Source: Anthonomus grandis grandis (Eukaryota; Arthropoda; Insecta; Coleoptera; Curculionidae). Taken from it: 64,000 nucleotides of DNA. The stretch spans positions 20,932,256 through 20,996,255 of the forward strand of contig NC_065561.1 in NCBI RefSeq assembly GCF_022605725.1, given 5' to 3'. The notes under the pieces were generated by a model. It was not told the DNA's origin. It saw only the letters and a program-made list of their open reading frames with translations, and searched no databases. Positions 21,311 to 33,361 of this stretch are shown here, piece after piece; position 1 is the first letter of the stretch, and each line of letters begins with the position of its first letter. Made by a program: the position numbers and the translations under genes.

Positions 21311-23666
21311 CACGTTCGCTGCCGACGACTCCAATCGGAGCCAACCGGTGACCCCTACCATGTGCCTGGTGACTCCGATCGGAGCCCGCTGCAATGCATT
21401 TACCTATTGTTCGGTTTGTCGCTGGCACTAAGGCGAAGCGTATGTTGATCAATTTGGCATTATTGCCACGTGGTGCTATAATTTTTGGTTTGTTTTTTTT
21501 TTTTTATAAATTTTTTATTTTGATTGCAGATTACAAGAAATAACTACTAGTTATTGTAAATATGAATGATAAAGACGAGCCTGGTCCATCGGGAACAAAG
21601 AGACCTAGAAATTTCCAAAATAAACCGCTTACGCATGAAGAAATGGTCAAAGCAGTAAATAGTGGTTTTTCGAGTGACGAAGAAATATTTTTGTCAAGTA
21701 AATCGGAATGTATACCCTCAAATTCGGAGTCTGACACGGACAAAGAGCAAAATGAAGATGTGCAGCCTGCTGTAGATAGTCAAGATTCGGATGGAGATAC
21801 CAACCCTCCTCCTACACCTGTTGTTCCGTCAGTTGTTCCCCGAATGAAATAAGACATATTCACGAATTATTCAACTCAATTAATTCAACTATTAGTTCCC
21901 AAACCCGAAAATAACCCGATAAGCTTTTTTTTCTTATTTTTTGACGACAAGAGAACTTAACTTTATTGTAGATGAGACAAACAAAAATGCGGTTACAGTA
22001 CTGTGCCATAGTTCTTCGGATAAGTCCAGAATAGCATCATGGAAGGAACTAACCGTGGACGAATTTAAAATGTTCCTTGGTTTACTCTTTCATATGGGTA
22101 TGATCTAGCTAAGCAGAATTCAAGATTATTGGAAAACGGATAGGCTGTTTAATATACCCATATTTAGACAGTATATGAGCAGGAACAGGTTTCTGCTAAT
22201 TCTAAGATGCCTCCACTTTTTTTCCGGAAAAGAACATGAAGCGGAAATAATGATGTACTGAAGAGGATCCGTAAAGTTACAGATTATTTTAATAATAAAA
22301 TCGCAAATATATACTATCCAGGAAAAAATCTATCATTGGACGAAAGTATGATGTTGTGGAGAGGTCGACTTGGCTTTCGTCAATATATAAAAAACAAACG
22401 TCATAGATATGGCATAAAAGTTTATATGTTGACGGAGCCAGATGGAACTGTCCTACGATTTCAGGTAGCTAATGAGCTAATGACGCAGAACTAAATGGTA
22501 GTGGGCATGCTGGAAAAGTAGTTATGAAATTGATGCAAGGGGGCACGCAGGGTATCTTGATCACTATTACAACAGTTGCACTCTTGCTCAACAACTTGTT
22601 GATAGAAGTACTTACTGCACTGGTACCCTAAGATCAAACTTGAAAAGCAATTCAAAAGAAATAAAATAACCAAGGGACAGAACATTTCATTTTTTAAAAA
22701 CGGAATTCATGTGGGAAAATGGAAAGATAAAAGGGAAGTGATGTATATAACAACTGAGCTTAAAGACGACTTTAATAATAGCACTAATAGACGTGGAGAG
22801 GAAATTCGAAAACCTTTGGCAATTTTTCGAATATAAAAAGTATATGTCAGGGATTGATCAACAAGATCAACTTCTTTCGTACTATCCATGTGAACGAAAA
22901 CCCGTCAGATAGTATAGGAAACTTTTTATACATGTCGCACAGATTCTCATGTTAAATTCTCTAAAGCTGTATAACAATCATTCTGGTGAAAACTCAATGA
23001 CATTGTATGATTTTCGGTTATCTGTTATAAAGTCTCTTTTAGCAGAATTTCCAACAAAAGCACTTGCTCTACGCCAGGGCCATATAATTTGTGTAGTAAC
23101 CGAAAAAGGAACAGATAAAGGATCTTCTCAAAGGACAAAAAGGAAGAGGTGTCGCCAATGTGCAAAATAAGGAAAAGGAAGAAAACAAACGATTTACGAA
23201 TGCAAAGAATGCACCGACAAACCGGGCTTGTGTCTTATTGTGTATAATTCGCAATAGCTTTCGTGTTTTATAACATAACTTTTATATACATGTATTTAGC
23301 AATAAGCTAAGCAGATTACTTGTTTATTAACTTTTCACTGATTTTCTGTAGAAATACATTCTGTTTTAGAGGCAACTAAAGAAAATGTCTCATTTTGTTG
23401 TTTTTGAATAAATAAATTTGAAATTAAAAGTTTTATTATTTACGACTCCGATCGGAGTCATCGGTTTTTGTGGGCAATAATACAAATATTCTTGGTTTCA
23501 ATGCCGCCGACTTCGATAGGGGACATTTTTTCTTTTCTAACAATATACACCTTTTTTATATTGCTTACCAATATATGTAACTAAAAATGATTATATACAC
23601 TAATATTAGTAAGTTTCTTAAAAAGAATCTATTTGGCTATTGAGAAGAATTAATCCAGTCAAGGTG
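21311..23666 (+). mobile_element. piggyBac-type transposon, decayed
   Basis: The left end follows TTAA (21307-21310) with CACGTTCGCTGCCG. Palindromic GACTCC(G/A)ATCGGAG words occur twice near the left end (about 21327 and 21372) and once near the right (GACTCCGATCGGAGTC, about 23443). The right end is tentative: GTG followed by TTAA at 23667-23670 gives a weak 8-of-13 match to the left tip. Between them is a nearly full-length piggyBac transposase with stops. Confidence 0.75.
21562..23258 (+). pseudogene. piggyBac transposase relic
   Basis: It starts with ATG and an acidic N-terminal region of 96 codons (DKDEPGPSGTKRPRNF), then stops. Later frames give SWKELTVDEFKMFLGLLFH, DYWKTDRLFNIP, MSRNRFLLILRCLHFF, NLSLDESMMLWRGRLG (first catalytic Asp region), VGKWKDKREVMYITTEL, and MSGIDQQDQLLSYYPCERKP. 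A C-terminal Cys-rich finger (CRQCAK ... YECKECTDKPGLC) closes it. This order matches the DDE_Tnp_1_7 family. At least four stops or frameshifts make it non-functional. Confidence 0.85.
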
Positions 23667-23759
23667 TTAAATAAAATCCTATCATCAGCATATCTCCTGT
23701 TGACAGTTTTCTCATTTATTTGATTCGATCTCAAATATTTTTTAATGTGGATTTAAACA

Positions 23760-24510
23760 GTTCTGCTCAGAGCTCTATTTCCACAGATATGTAGTATTCC
23801 TCGTTCTTATTTTTGCTATTTGATGCCAATAAAGATTCCTTATTAATTGGATATTTTTTCCATCGATTCCCGCGTTAATAAGGTAGTTTAGGAGGCTTGT
23901 ACGTGGAACTGTGTCACCGAAGCAAATATAGGCTCTTTTGCTGGTCCATGTATTTCTGAGCGATAATTTGTAGGCTAAACGGTGCCTCACGGATATCTAG
24001 GTCTCGCCTAAAAGTTCTGAATCCTCTCTCAGATTCGATTTGGGAACATTTCTGAGAAGGATCTTTAGGGCATTGGTTTAGTAGCTTTAGGAAGAGGTTC
24101 AAGTTTTCTTCATCAATTAACTTCTGGATGAATATTATCTGATCCTGAGGTATCTCCTCCGATCTCAGGGATGTCTTTTGTTTGTTGTGGTTATTATCAA
24201 GTAGTCTATAGGGTGCTTGTCGCTTATTAGCTCCAGATATTTCCTTTATTTTTTGTGCCCGGTGAAACTATTATGTTTTCGTTATAAGTCTTCCAGTTTA
24301 GTTGTGACCTCCTTTAATATATTATATATTTCAGTCTAGGGCTAGTGGATGTCGTTTAATGGAGAATGGAGTTACGCTTGACATGCAGGGAATTTTTCCT
24401 TGCATCTTGTTTTAATCCCTTTCCAACTTTCTCATTTAGATCACCCATAACAAAAGTAATTTCTTTCTTACATAATTTAGTAATTCCTTGAGTGGTTGAT
24501 TGTTGTATTG
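23760..24510 (-). mobile_element. Second-type LINE fragment, endonuclease plus RT
   Basis: On the minus strand, ITFVMGDLNEKVGKGL near 24460 is an apurinic-type endonuclease motif. Further down, SLLNYLINAGIDGKNIQLIR and NLYWHQIAKIRTRNT (about 23905-23800) are typical of another LINE group, common in insects, whose proteins are often labelled craniofacial-development-like. The copy has an internal deletion and is truncated before its catalytic box. Confidence 0.7.
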
Positions 24511-24559
24511 ATTCGTTCATTCGAAAAAACTTCTAAAATTTTATATTTTTTGGTTAACT

Positions 24560-26340
24560 ATAAATAAACTATTATGCCTAAAAAAGAACCTCCATTTAAG
24601 TATGTATGTACGTGTAACTTGGACGTTAATCCGGATCTGATATGTTACTGTTATTTTTACACCTTATGTCAGTACATTTATTCACATATGTACATATTAG
24701 TAATTCTTGAATTAATTTAAACGCTAATGTTGCATATAAATTGATTGTTCGTGGTAAGCCTTATATGCATTTAAAAGAATATCATTTCATATAGCATGTT
24801 ACATAGTATATTTAAAGAAAAACATTGTGCTGCCCAAATTAGGCGTATGCTCTTTTATTAATGTCACTTTACGGAAGTACCCTACCTAAGTCGTTTTTTT
24901 TTTAAATATCATAAGGATACGATGACGTGATCTATTTTGTTTCTTGAATGAACTACTTAAACCGGTGGCTATTAAATATGGATTTTACAATATACATTAA
25001 CGATATCCTGTAAAGGAGGTTTCTTAACTGATTCTCGGTATAGGTGTAATGAACTTGAAATAGATAAGCTATAAATTATTTATTTAATTTAAATGTCACC
25101 TTAAACTTTACTGCTGTTATTTCTATTGTTCAAAAACCTGATGCGTCATTGCTTAACATTTGAAAAATTTGAGAATTTTAAAAGATTGAACCTCAATTTT
25201 TATAAATATCAAGGATATTCTGTTCGTGATCCTTTAAACAGGATATGTTCCAGAAAGATGACTTTAATGTCTAATTTGTGTAAAATAATCATGGTTTTCT
25301 AGTTCAGTGCGTCAAGCACAATAAAAAAACACGATAGTCGGATGTCTTTTGGGATATTTGGTCTTATTTTAATTAAAAATCTTCATGGGTGCTGGTTTTC
25401 AAATAATTATTAAATTAACATAATATCTTTATTCTTATAAGTTTAATTTAAATATAGTTTTTAATATTGTGTAAATTAAACTTATAAGATAATTAAATTC
25501 AAACATAAAAAACCAGTACAAATAAATTTAAAAAAAACGGTTGGCTATAAAATAAGATAACATGAATGATAAAAAAACTCACATTAACCGATCTGTAAGG
25601 TTATGACAAGATTTTAACACAATTTGACTTTATTTTAGCAGATGAAGGAAGTCTACAAGCAGATATCCAGGTCCTTATGTTCAGATTTCTCTAGCATAAT
25701 TCTATTTAACATATTTAAGTACTTTGCGTATTTCATTACTTCCTCCCATTCAATTTTTTGATAGGGAGAAAGATTTCAAAGAACTCCTTCTCAATTTCCA
25801 AGGCTTATTTCGTCACTTTTAAGAAATTTTTTGAAAAAGATGCTGAAAGTGGGGTCCAATGAATTTTTAGAAAAACTTGTATAGCAATTTTGAAACCTGT
25901 AACTTCTTTATTTTCAGTGATATGAGCATTTGGTGTCAAGGACTTTCGAATTGTTTCTCAACTTCCAAGACTAATTTATTCACTTTTAAGAAATTTTTGA
26001 AAATGATGCTGAAGCACCTATCCAATAAATTTATAGGAAGAACTTGTATGCCACATTTTAAATCTGTAACTTATTTCATTTCAGAGTTATAAGCATTTTA
26101 TCCCTAGAAATCGATTGAGTTTAAGGATCTTATGTGTTTGTGATCAGTTACTCATAAGCGGCCACTTTCTTTTAAGGTAATATACTGTTCCAAGGATATT
26201 TCAGATAATATGTTCCAAGAATTAAAGCCAGAATTAGTAATTTATTTTAAATTGTTATGCGTATAGCAGCAAGCAGGCAGCCCTGGAAAAACCCTCCTTC
26301 CTCCTTCTTCTTCTTCTAACAAACCCAACCCACACCTCAG
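24560..26340. other. Intergenic AT-rich stretch
   Basis: No gene is seen. A short hairpin-like ATTAAACTTATAAG / CTTATAAGTTTAAT pair lies at about 25434-25488. A tandem duplication at 25750-26100 is listed separately. Confidence 0.4.
25750..26100. repeat. Tandem duplication, about 167 bp unit, two copies
   Basis: The word CACTTTTAAGAAATTTTT followed by GAAAA(A/T)GATGCTGAA occurs at about 25815 and 25980, with matching sequence on both sides (CTTGTAT, TCTGTAACTT, ATTTCAG). The copies differ at many positions. No coding content is seen. Confidence 0.65.
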
Positions 26341-26385
26341 GTCAACCCATCTAAATATACCAACAGAAACCAGTTTTATTAGTCA

Positions 26386-26420
26386 TATAAATATGTGGGA
26401 TATAAGAATGCCAAATCAGT
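26386..26420 (+). promoter_or_regulatory. TATA box and TCAGT initiator
   Basis: TATAAATA at 26386-26393 and the arthropod initiator TCAGT at 26416-26420 are spaced so that the TATA box begins about 31 bases before the predicted start site. This gives a 5' UTR of about 76 bases before the ATG at 26494. A strong TATA-Inr pair suits a highly expressed, tissue-specific structural gene. Confidence 0.7.
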
Positions 26421-26493
26421 TCGGCATAAAACTGTGATTGTTAAAAGATACCGTCGTAATAATAAACGGGTAAACATAATAAGAAGAGCGACC

Positions 26494-29400
26494 ATGAGAC
26501 GTACTTTGATTATTTTAGTGTCAGTGGCAGTGAATTTGTGTAAGTGGATTTAATCGTTGAAACCAGTTTTTTTCTCGTATAATATGTTAGGAAATACCGT
26601 TTATTATTTAGCGAAATAATTAAATAGAAATTATGTTTGGGGCCTATTTAAGGTCCGGTTATCATTAAAACATTAGAATCTCTTTAGATTGTAATGTTTA
26701 TGCAACGTATTAACAAAATACAAACAAATTTATTATGCAGGTACAGTACAGTTTTTTGTATTTAAAAAAGTTCATGACAGAACGTTTCTGGATGCCATTT
26801 TTTGCGATAACAGTGACAAAATATGCAAATGCTTTAAAGCCATTAAGCGAGAAACCCCTTTAAATTTAAAAAAATATATAATTCATCCATCAAAACATAA
26901 ATGACATTTAATTTAGATTCAAATGCTGGTATTAACGCTCACGTAATAGCGAAAGCTGGTGCAGCAGCCGGATCCTATGCTACCGGGTCAAACGCTGGAT
27001 CATATTCAGGTGAGCTGTTACTAATGCTTGTAAATTCCCCTCAAAATAAAGAATCCTTCTCAAGGTGCTACAGCCCATGCTGAAGCTCACGCTAGTGCCG
27101 TAGCCGGATCTGCTCTCAATTCCGGAGCGTATTATGGAGGACAACATGGAGGTTGGATACAAATATTAAAAATTATTTCAGCCGCACTAAACTTCATGTT
27201 ATTTCAGGTGCGTCCGCCCAGTCGATTAGTAAAACAGGAGCGTTAACTCAGTACGGTTCTACATCTAATTCAGGAGGTAAGCTGGCACTTCCCATAGTTT
27301 TTTCATAAATCAATTCAAAAGCAGCAGAGTTTTTAAACCCGTTTTTTTACAGCCCTAAGTGGTTGCTCCTCGTGCAGACACCAATTGTTCCCCGGACCAA
27401 ACGGCAGCATCCACGACTACAAACTGGCATCTGCAGTGGCAGCACCACCTCACGGAACTGCTTCAGCTGCTCAGGCCTCAGCTACAGCAGCTTCCAATTA
27501 TCAGCACCCAACTCTACCCGTAACCAACTTACCGGGAGCCCCTGGAAGTATTTACAGCAGCAACCCAACAGTCACTGCGACACAATCAGCTTCCTCACAA
27601 TCGTCCGGTTCTAATACGGCGTATGTTCAAACAGTAAGTCAGTTGTCTCCCAGTTTGGTTGCTAGCTTCCCAGGACCTTCGGGCAGTATTCACGATAGCA
27701 AGCCAGCTACAGCGATTGCCGGTAAGTATAGTAAATATTTTAGTAGTTTGCCATTTTATACGGTTGCTTGCAGGAGCTGCAGCTGTGGCCGGAGCTTCCG
27801 CTTCTTCTGGATCCAATGTCCACTTAGTCCAACCACATCCACAACCTGCAGTCGCTGTTCCAGTAGCACCAGCACCGGTGCCTAACTCTCAATTGTCTCA
27901 AATAATTCCGGTTTTGCCCGGTCAACCTGGTAGTATCTATAACAGTAAACCAGTTGTGGCCGGATCACAACATGTTAAAGAAATTGGTATATACGCCAAA
28001 GTTTTATCAGTAATTACGTTTTGTAATTAATAAAATTATATTTTTCAGCTTCCGGATCATCCTCTGAATACCATGATCAGTCAGGATCTGCACTACCTAA
28101 CCCTCAGTTGCCTCAAATAATTCCGGTTTTGCCCGGTCAACCTGGTAGTATCTATAACGGTAAACCAGTTGTGGCCGGATCACAACATATTACAGAAATT
28201 GGTACGCGAACGTTTAATCTGTTATTAAATTTGTTCTTTAATAAATAATTATATTTTTCAGCTTCTGGATCATCCTCTGAATACCACGATCAATCAGGAT
28301 CGATTACCAACATACCAGATCACGTAAAAGCTGATACGGGTTGTCGATACGTTCCTGGAGTAGTTGGCGGTAAATGTGGAACTAATGATCTTTCACAACA
28401 ACATTCTGGTAAATCTTTTAAGCCAAATGTTTAGAACATCATAATTTTTCAACGTAATTCTTCTTCAGGATCTAATTACCAATTAGCTCAGCCTCATCCT
28501 CAAACAACACCTGTTTTAGTACCTGTACAACCTAACCCGCAATTATCTCAAATAATTCCACAAGTTTTCCCTGGCCAATCTGGCACTATTCATAGCAGTA
28601 AACCAGTGTTGGTGGGCTCGTCGCAGAATGTAAATGCAGCAGCAGGTACTGTTTCAGCAAGTAATTATTAAAGCTATGATATTAAAGTAAAAACATCACT
28701 TTCTTCTACTGTAGCTTCTCACGCCGCTTCCTCTGAATACCACGACGAATCCGGATCGATTACCAATATTCCAGCACATATAAAAGCGGGATCGTCCTCC
28801 TGCAGATACGTTCCTGGATTGGCAGGCAATAACTGTGGATCCAGTGGACAATTAACTATTGACAACAGTATAAACGGTGACCTTGGAAGTAATTATGATG
28901 CTGCTGACAAAGGTGAACTTTAAAGTTTTCATTTGAGTCCCTTTTATATTATAGAAACGAAGCATTTAACATTTTTAGGAAAAATAGCTAGGGGTACCTA
29001 TGAGCCCAGTTTATCCCCCCAATTTACTCAAAATCTATGCGATTTTAGGAGAAAACTTAAGAGACATTTTTTAAAGATAATTCAAAGCCCTTTCATTTGA
29101 TATACATTACAAGCCTCTATATATTTTTTATACTGTAGAAACAAAAGGTTTATTTTTTCTGTACAAAAAAACTAGGGGTACCTGGTCTCAGTTTTTCTTA
29201 ATTTACTCAAATACTATGCGATTATAGACGAAAATTCAAGAGACACTTTTTGAAGATAATTCAATTCCTTTTCAATTGATATGCATTACAACTGTCTATT
29301 TTTTTTATGCAGTAGAAACGAAGCGAATATTTTTTTGGAAAAAAAAACTGAATATGATCGCAGTTTTTCTCTATTTACTCAAAAACCGTGCAATTTCCGA

Positions 29401-31202
29401 AAAATACTCAAAAGACATTATCTTGAAAGAATTCAAATCCCTTTCATTTCATATACATTATAACCCTCTATATTTTTTTTATACCGTAGAAAAAAAGCGA
29501 ATAATTTTTTTTTGAAAAAAAAAACTAGGGGTACGTATGGTCTCGGTTTATCTCAATTTACACAAAAACTATGCGATTTCAGAAAAAAAATCAAGAGCCA
29601 TTTTTTAACGATAATTCAATTTCCTTTTATTTGAACGTTACAACTCTCCCAGTTTTTCTCAATTTACTCAAAAACCGTGCAATTTTCGAAAAATACAAAA
29701 AATACATTTTCTTGAAAAAATTCATCCCATATTCAGAATGTTACGGAATAAATTACTGATCCTTAAGGGTGGTAATCCCCATTCATTTTAGGGCAAATTT
29801 GATATCTTGACTTTTTTTCGTCCGACTTGCGATTACCGCGGAAAAATTTTGCCATAATAGTATAAAAACTCTAAATATAAAAGTCTAGCGGTATTTTAAT
29901 ATTAAATAGTTAGTTAGTATTAAAAATTTCATACAAGGTCTCACAAATTTGGTTCTAAGTTCACCGAGGCTCAAAAATTAAGGAGTTTAGGACATAACTT
30001 TATTTCAACTTTCTTCTTAAAATTACCTAAGCATTAACACCTTTAAGCATCTTATTCTGTTACACCTTGTATATTATATCCCTCAATACTCTTTTCCAGT
30101 AAAGCAATGTATGTTATATGGGTTTTTAGGTGTTTCTGCTCTATCTGTTCATCCAGAGACTCCACTATCCGGCACATACTACATCAATAAACCGTCAACT
30201 GATTTGGAAGCACCAATCAAGTCAAGTTTCTCCGGTCAAATTCCTTGTGCTGGTGGTAGCTCTTGCGGTCAAACTAATCAAGGTAAGCGTTTAATCAGTT
30301 CAACATGGAAAATATCTGGAAAAACGCATTCTGGACTTTTAAGGATTAAACACGCATGATGCCGCGCATCTTTCCGGCGGGATAGTTTTCCAAAACGAAG
30401 ATGGTTCCTACCATGGCAATAAGGCTAGTTATAAGAATTCGGAAAATGGCCATTATGCAGTAAGCTCTAACAGCGCAGATAATAAAGGAGTCTTGATCGG
30501 TACGTGAAAAAAGTCTTAAAATATCAAATTACATACTTAGACGTCTTCTTGTTGTATTCTTGCATTCATTTATTTGGTATTGAGTTGAGACTTGTTCTTT
30601 TTGTAGGTCCTGGAACCGGCCATTTACCCATTGAAAGCTCCAAACCGTTCGGTACCCAAGGGGCATTCGGTGGTTCAGCGGCATTTTCAAAAAGCAATTC
30701 TGCCGCTGCTTCAAATAACCATCAAACAAGTGAAAATCTCAATAGTGAACATAAACCGTTCGGCACTCAAGGAGCTTTTGGTGGGTCAACAGCTTACTCC
30801 AAAAGTGACGCCTCAGCAGTGTCAGCTAACCACCAAGGGGCCTTTGGAAACCAAGGGGCCTATTTGGGGGATAAGTCGGGGTCGTATAGTGGCCATGGAA
30901 CTTTTGGAGCATCAAAAGCTGGCTCTGCTTCCGGAAGTGGAGGTGCCCTAGCAGTTGCAAAAGCTGGTTCGGCTGTTTCCAATCAAGTTCACTCGCCTAC
31001 TGCTGGTCAACTCATTGACGTAAGAGATAACGGAGCTTACGGGCTGTCTGGTAGTTTTTCGAAGAGTTCTTCAAGTTCACAAAGTAAATGACTTAAGTTT
31101 TTTTCTGCAGAGCAACTTGTTTAAAAAAAATATATATATTTTACAGGTTACTCAAGTGCCAGTGCCAGTTCAAGTGCAGTATCATACTCCGGTACATTTT
31201 AA
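26494..31202 (+). CDS. Secreted Ala/Ser/Gly-rich modular protein, 797 aa
   Basis: I do not recognise the family. Fourteen exons join in frame: 26494-26539, 26917-27009, 27065-27151, 27208-27276, 27353-27721, 27774-27986, 28049-28201, 28262-28408, 28469-28645, 28715-28912, 30130-30282, 30344-30499, 30607-31083, 31147-31202. Exon 1 is a signal peptide (MRRTLIILVSVAVNL). Exons 2-4 are Ala/Ser/Gly repeats. Exons 5-7 and 9 repeat a Pro-rich unit (LSQIIPVLPGQPGSIYN, SKPVVAGSQ). Exons 8 and 10 each carry SSEYHD-SGSITNIP followed by a two-Cys unit (CRYVPG..., about 9 residues between cysteines). Exon 11 also has a Cys pair, and exon 13 has FGTQGAFGGS repeats. No enzyme domain is visible. A role in extracellular matrix, cuticle, eggshell, silk or adhesive is inferred from composition. 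Intron 10 (1.2 kb) carries a satellite and could hide lost exons. Confidence 0.82.
28975..29740. repeat. Satellite-like tandem repeat, about 180 bp, 4.4 copies
   Basis: Successive units start near 28988 (CTAGGGGTACC), 29172, 29348 and 29525, so the period is 176-184 bp. A fifth partial unit starts near 29648. Each unit runs through a TTTACTCAAAA.CTATGCGATTT word, an AAGA.AATTCAA word and a TTTTTTATACTGTAGAAAC word. The array lies wholly inside intron 10 of the secreted-protein gene. Short frames in it are not genes. Confidence 0.85.
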
Positions 31203-31267
31203 ATAGGCCCCTGTTAAGTATCATTTATTTTGTAAATCATGTGATAGCTTTTAAATTTATTTTTGCC

Positions 31268-31273
31268 AATAAA
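31268..31273 (+). terminator. Polyadenylation signal of the secreted-protein gene
   Basis: AATAAA 66 bases after the stop codon, on the coding strand. Confidence 0.6.
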
Positions 31274-31299
31274 CTTTTTATATTGATTTCCTAGTTTTA

Positions 31300-33360
31300 T
31301 TTAAATTTTTCGTTTGTATGGTCTGCACAATACTTGCAAGAACTTGTGCAACGTAAACTCCTAAATAATGTATGTTTTTCAAAAAGCATGGTTATTATCC
31401 GAACCAACGCTATAATTACTTATTATTATTGCAGGAGTTTATTAGGCTTTCTTTGGAAAATCGTGACGCTCTTTTCAATATTTGTACAAGATTTCAAGCA
31501 ATAAAATTAATCATCCTGAAATTCGTTCAATGCTTCCATTCTGTGTCAATACTGGTAGCACTAGATAAAGAAGGATTTTTAGCTTGGACTTCTCAGGACA
31601 AACATTTTTATATGCACATCAATCTATAAAATGTGCAACTTTTTTAATATGTATACTAATGACTTAGAGCTGGATTTAATTAGCTCGGATAGATTCACCA
31701 AATTGTTTGATTCTCAGATGTAGACTATTAAAATTGTATCTGTAATTGCTTTTTCGCTATTGATGCATTACAAATAAATAAATAATAACTTGATGTCACG
31801 AAACCATTAGTTATTAAAAAAAAATTATCTTGCACTGGTTTACTACATATACCGATAGGTCCAACAGAGGTCTTGTGTATGGACATTAATGTGAAATATT
31901 GTTCTAGGGCGAGAGGACTGTGATGAAATTTGTGCAATTTATTAGCCATAAAGTTATCGAGGTAATAGATAAGAATGATTAATATTAAAAGGAATTACAA
32001 AGCTTAAAATTTATTATGCGTTTGTTCATATAAAAAGGTTCTAATGCGAAAACCTATGTTTTTTTAAAAACTGAAAGGCACAGTCGAAAACGCATAACGG
32101 ATATTTGGACTCAGTATATATTGTTTATTTCAGACTGCAGTCAGATCGAATCTTTAGTACTCAAGCTTTCCACACATATGATCCAAAATATCAAAAAGTC
32201 CAGCAGTACCAAGGATAATACAATATTGCCCTTATTATTAGAAGCTGTTATTTCTTTTGTTATATATAACACCAAAGTAAGTATAAAAGTATAAGTCGTA
32301 GAGCTGCTAACGTAAATATTCTTGTAAAACTTTTGGTTGATATAAACGAGACACAAAATATTGATTACAGTACCCAAATGAGGGATATCAAAAAAACTGC
32401 ACTGATTTTCTTCATATAATCTTGTTCTAGGCCGTGAGAAGTGTACTAAAAGTTGAATTGCATGCAACGAAAGACAGCTAATATGCTATGTTCCCATAAG
32501 TGTCATGACTGGTATTTTCAATTGGTTATCTATTAAACAACGGCTGTACGTGTTTCTTGATAATGACTTTTATATATAAATAAGGAAAAGGCATGTTGCC
32601 TGAGTATTTTAAGAAATCTGTAACATTAAGACATGAAATTCAGTTTTTTTTGCCATGGGGTGATAGCCATAAGGCCACTTGCAATAGAAATACTAAATTT
32701 AGTGAGTTACTTATTTTGTTGGATTGTAAAAATCGATTTAGAATATACTATTTCATACGCTCAAATATTGAAAAAGAAATTGATTTTTATTAAAAGGAAC
32801 CTAACACCCAACAAAATAAGTAACTCATTATGAATTCGTCATAACGATACAGATTTTACCTAAATAAATTTAGTATTATCTATTCATACTTATTTTGTCT
32901 TTTTATTTAAATATTTGCCTGCATTTAAAATAATGATAGGGCTTATGTTTTACAATCATATTTTTTTGCTTCAATCTACAAGGTGTAAAATCCTACTAGA
33001 AATAGAAATAACTATCATAAATCAAACATATGTACATGTTACTCATCCACAATGAAATCTTTATTTTATAAGGGCTTAAATGAGTATAACGATTTATCTA
33101 TGCACGTAAGAACCATTGCAAATCTTAGAAAAGCAGATTCTCAACATATTGTAACGAAATTCAGGAACACATTTTTTTTATTGAAAACTATAACCTGAAT
33201 CGCGTTGATGGTCGTTTAATTGTAAACGAGAAAACTAATTAAAATGTCACCAAACGGGATTCCTTTTAAAAATTCATAGAATTTTGTATATTGTTTTTGC
33301 CAATAATTTCAAGAGATTACTAACAGTCAAAAGAAGCTTGTATGCAAATTCTAGAAAATT
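31300..33360. other. Intergenic stretch without recognisable genes
   Basis: AT-rich sequence with several open frames of 60-108 codons on both strands (for example 31372-31629 and 32141-32467). None has a recognisable domain, splice context or coding composition, so I call no gene here. Confidence 0.4.
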
Positions 33361-33361
33361 T

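Noticed and set aside
31372..32467. Open frames of 60-108 codons as small genes
   Set aside because: No domain, splice signal or promoter supports them, and frames of this length are expected by chance in such sequence.
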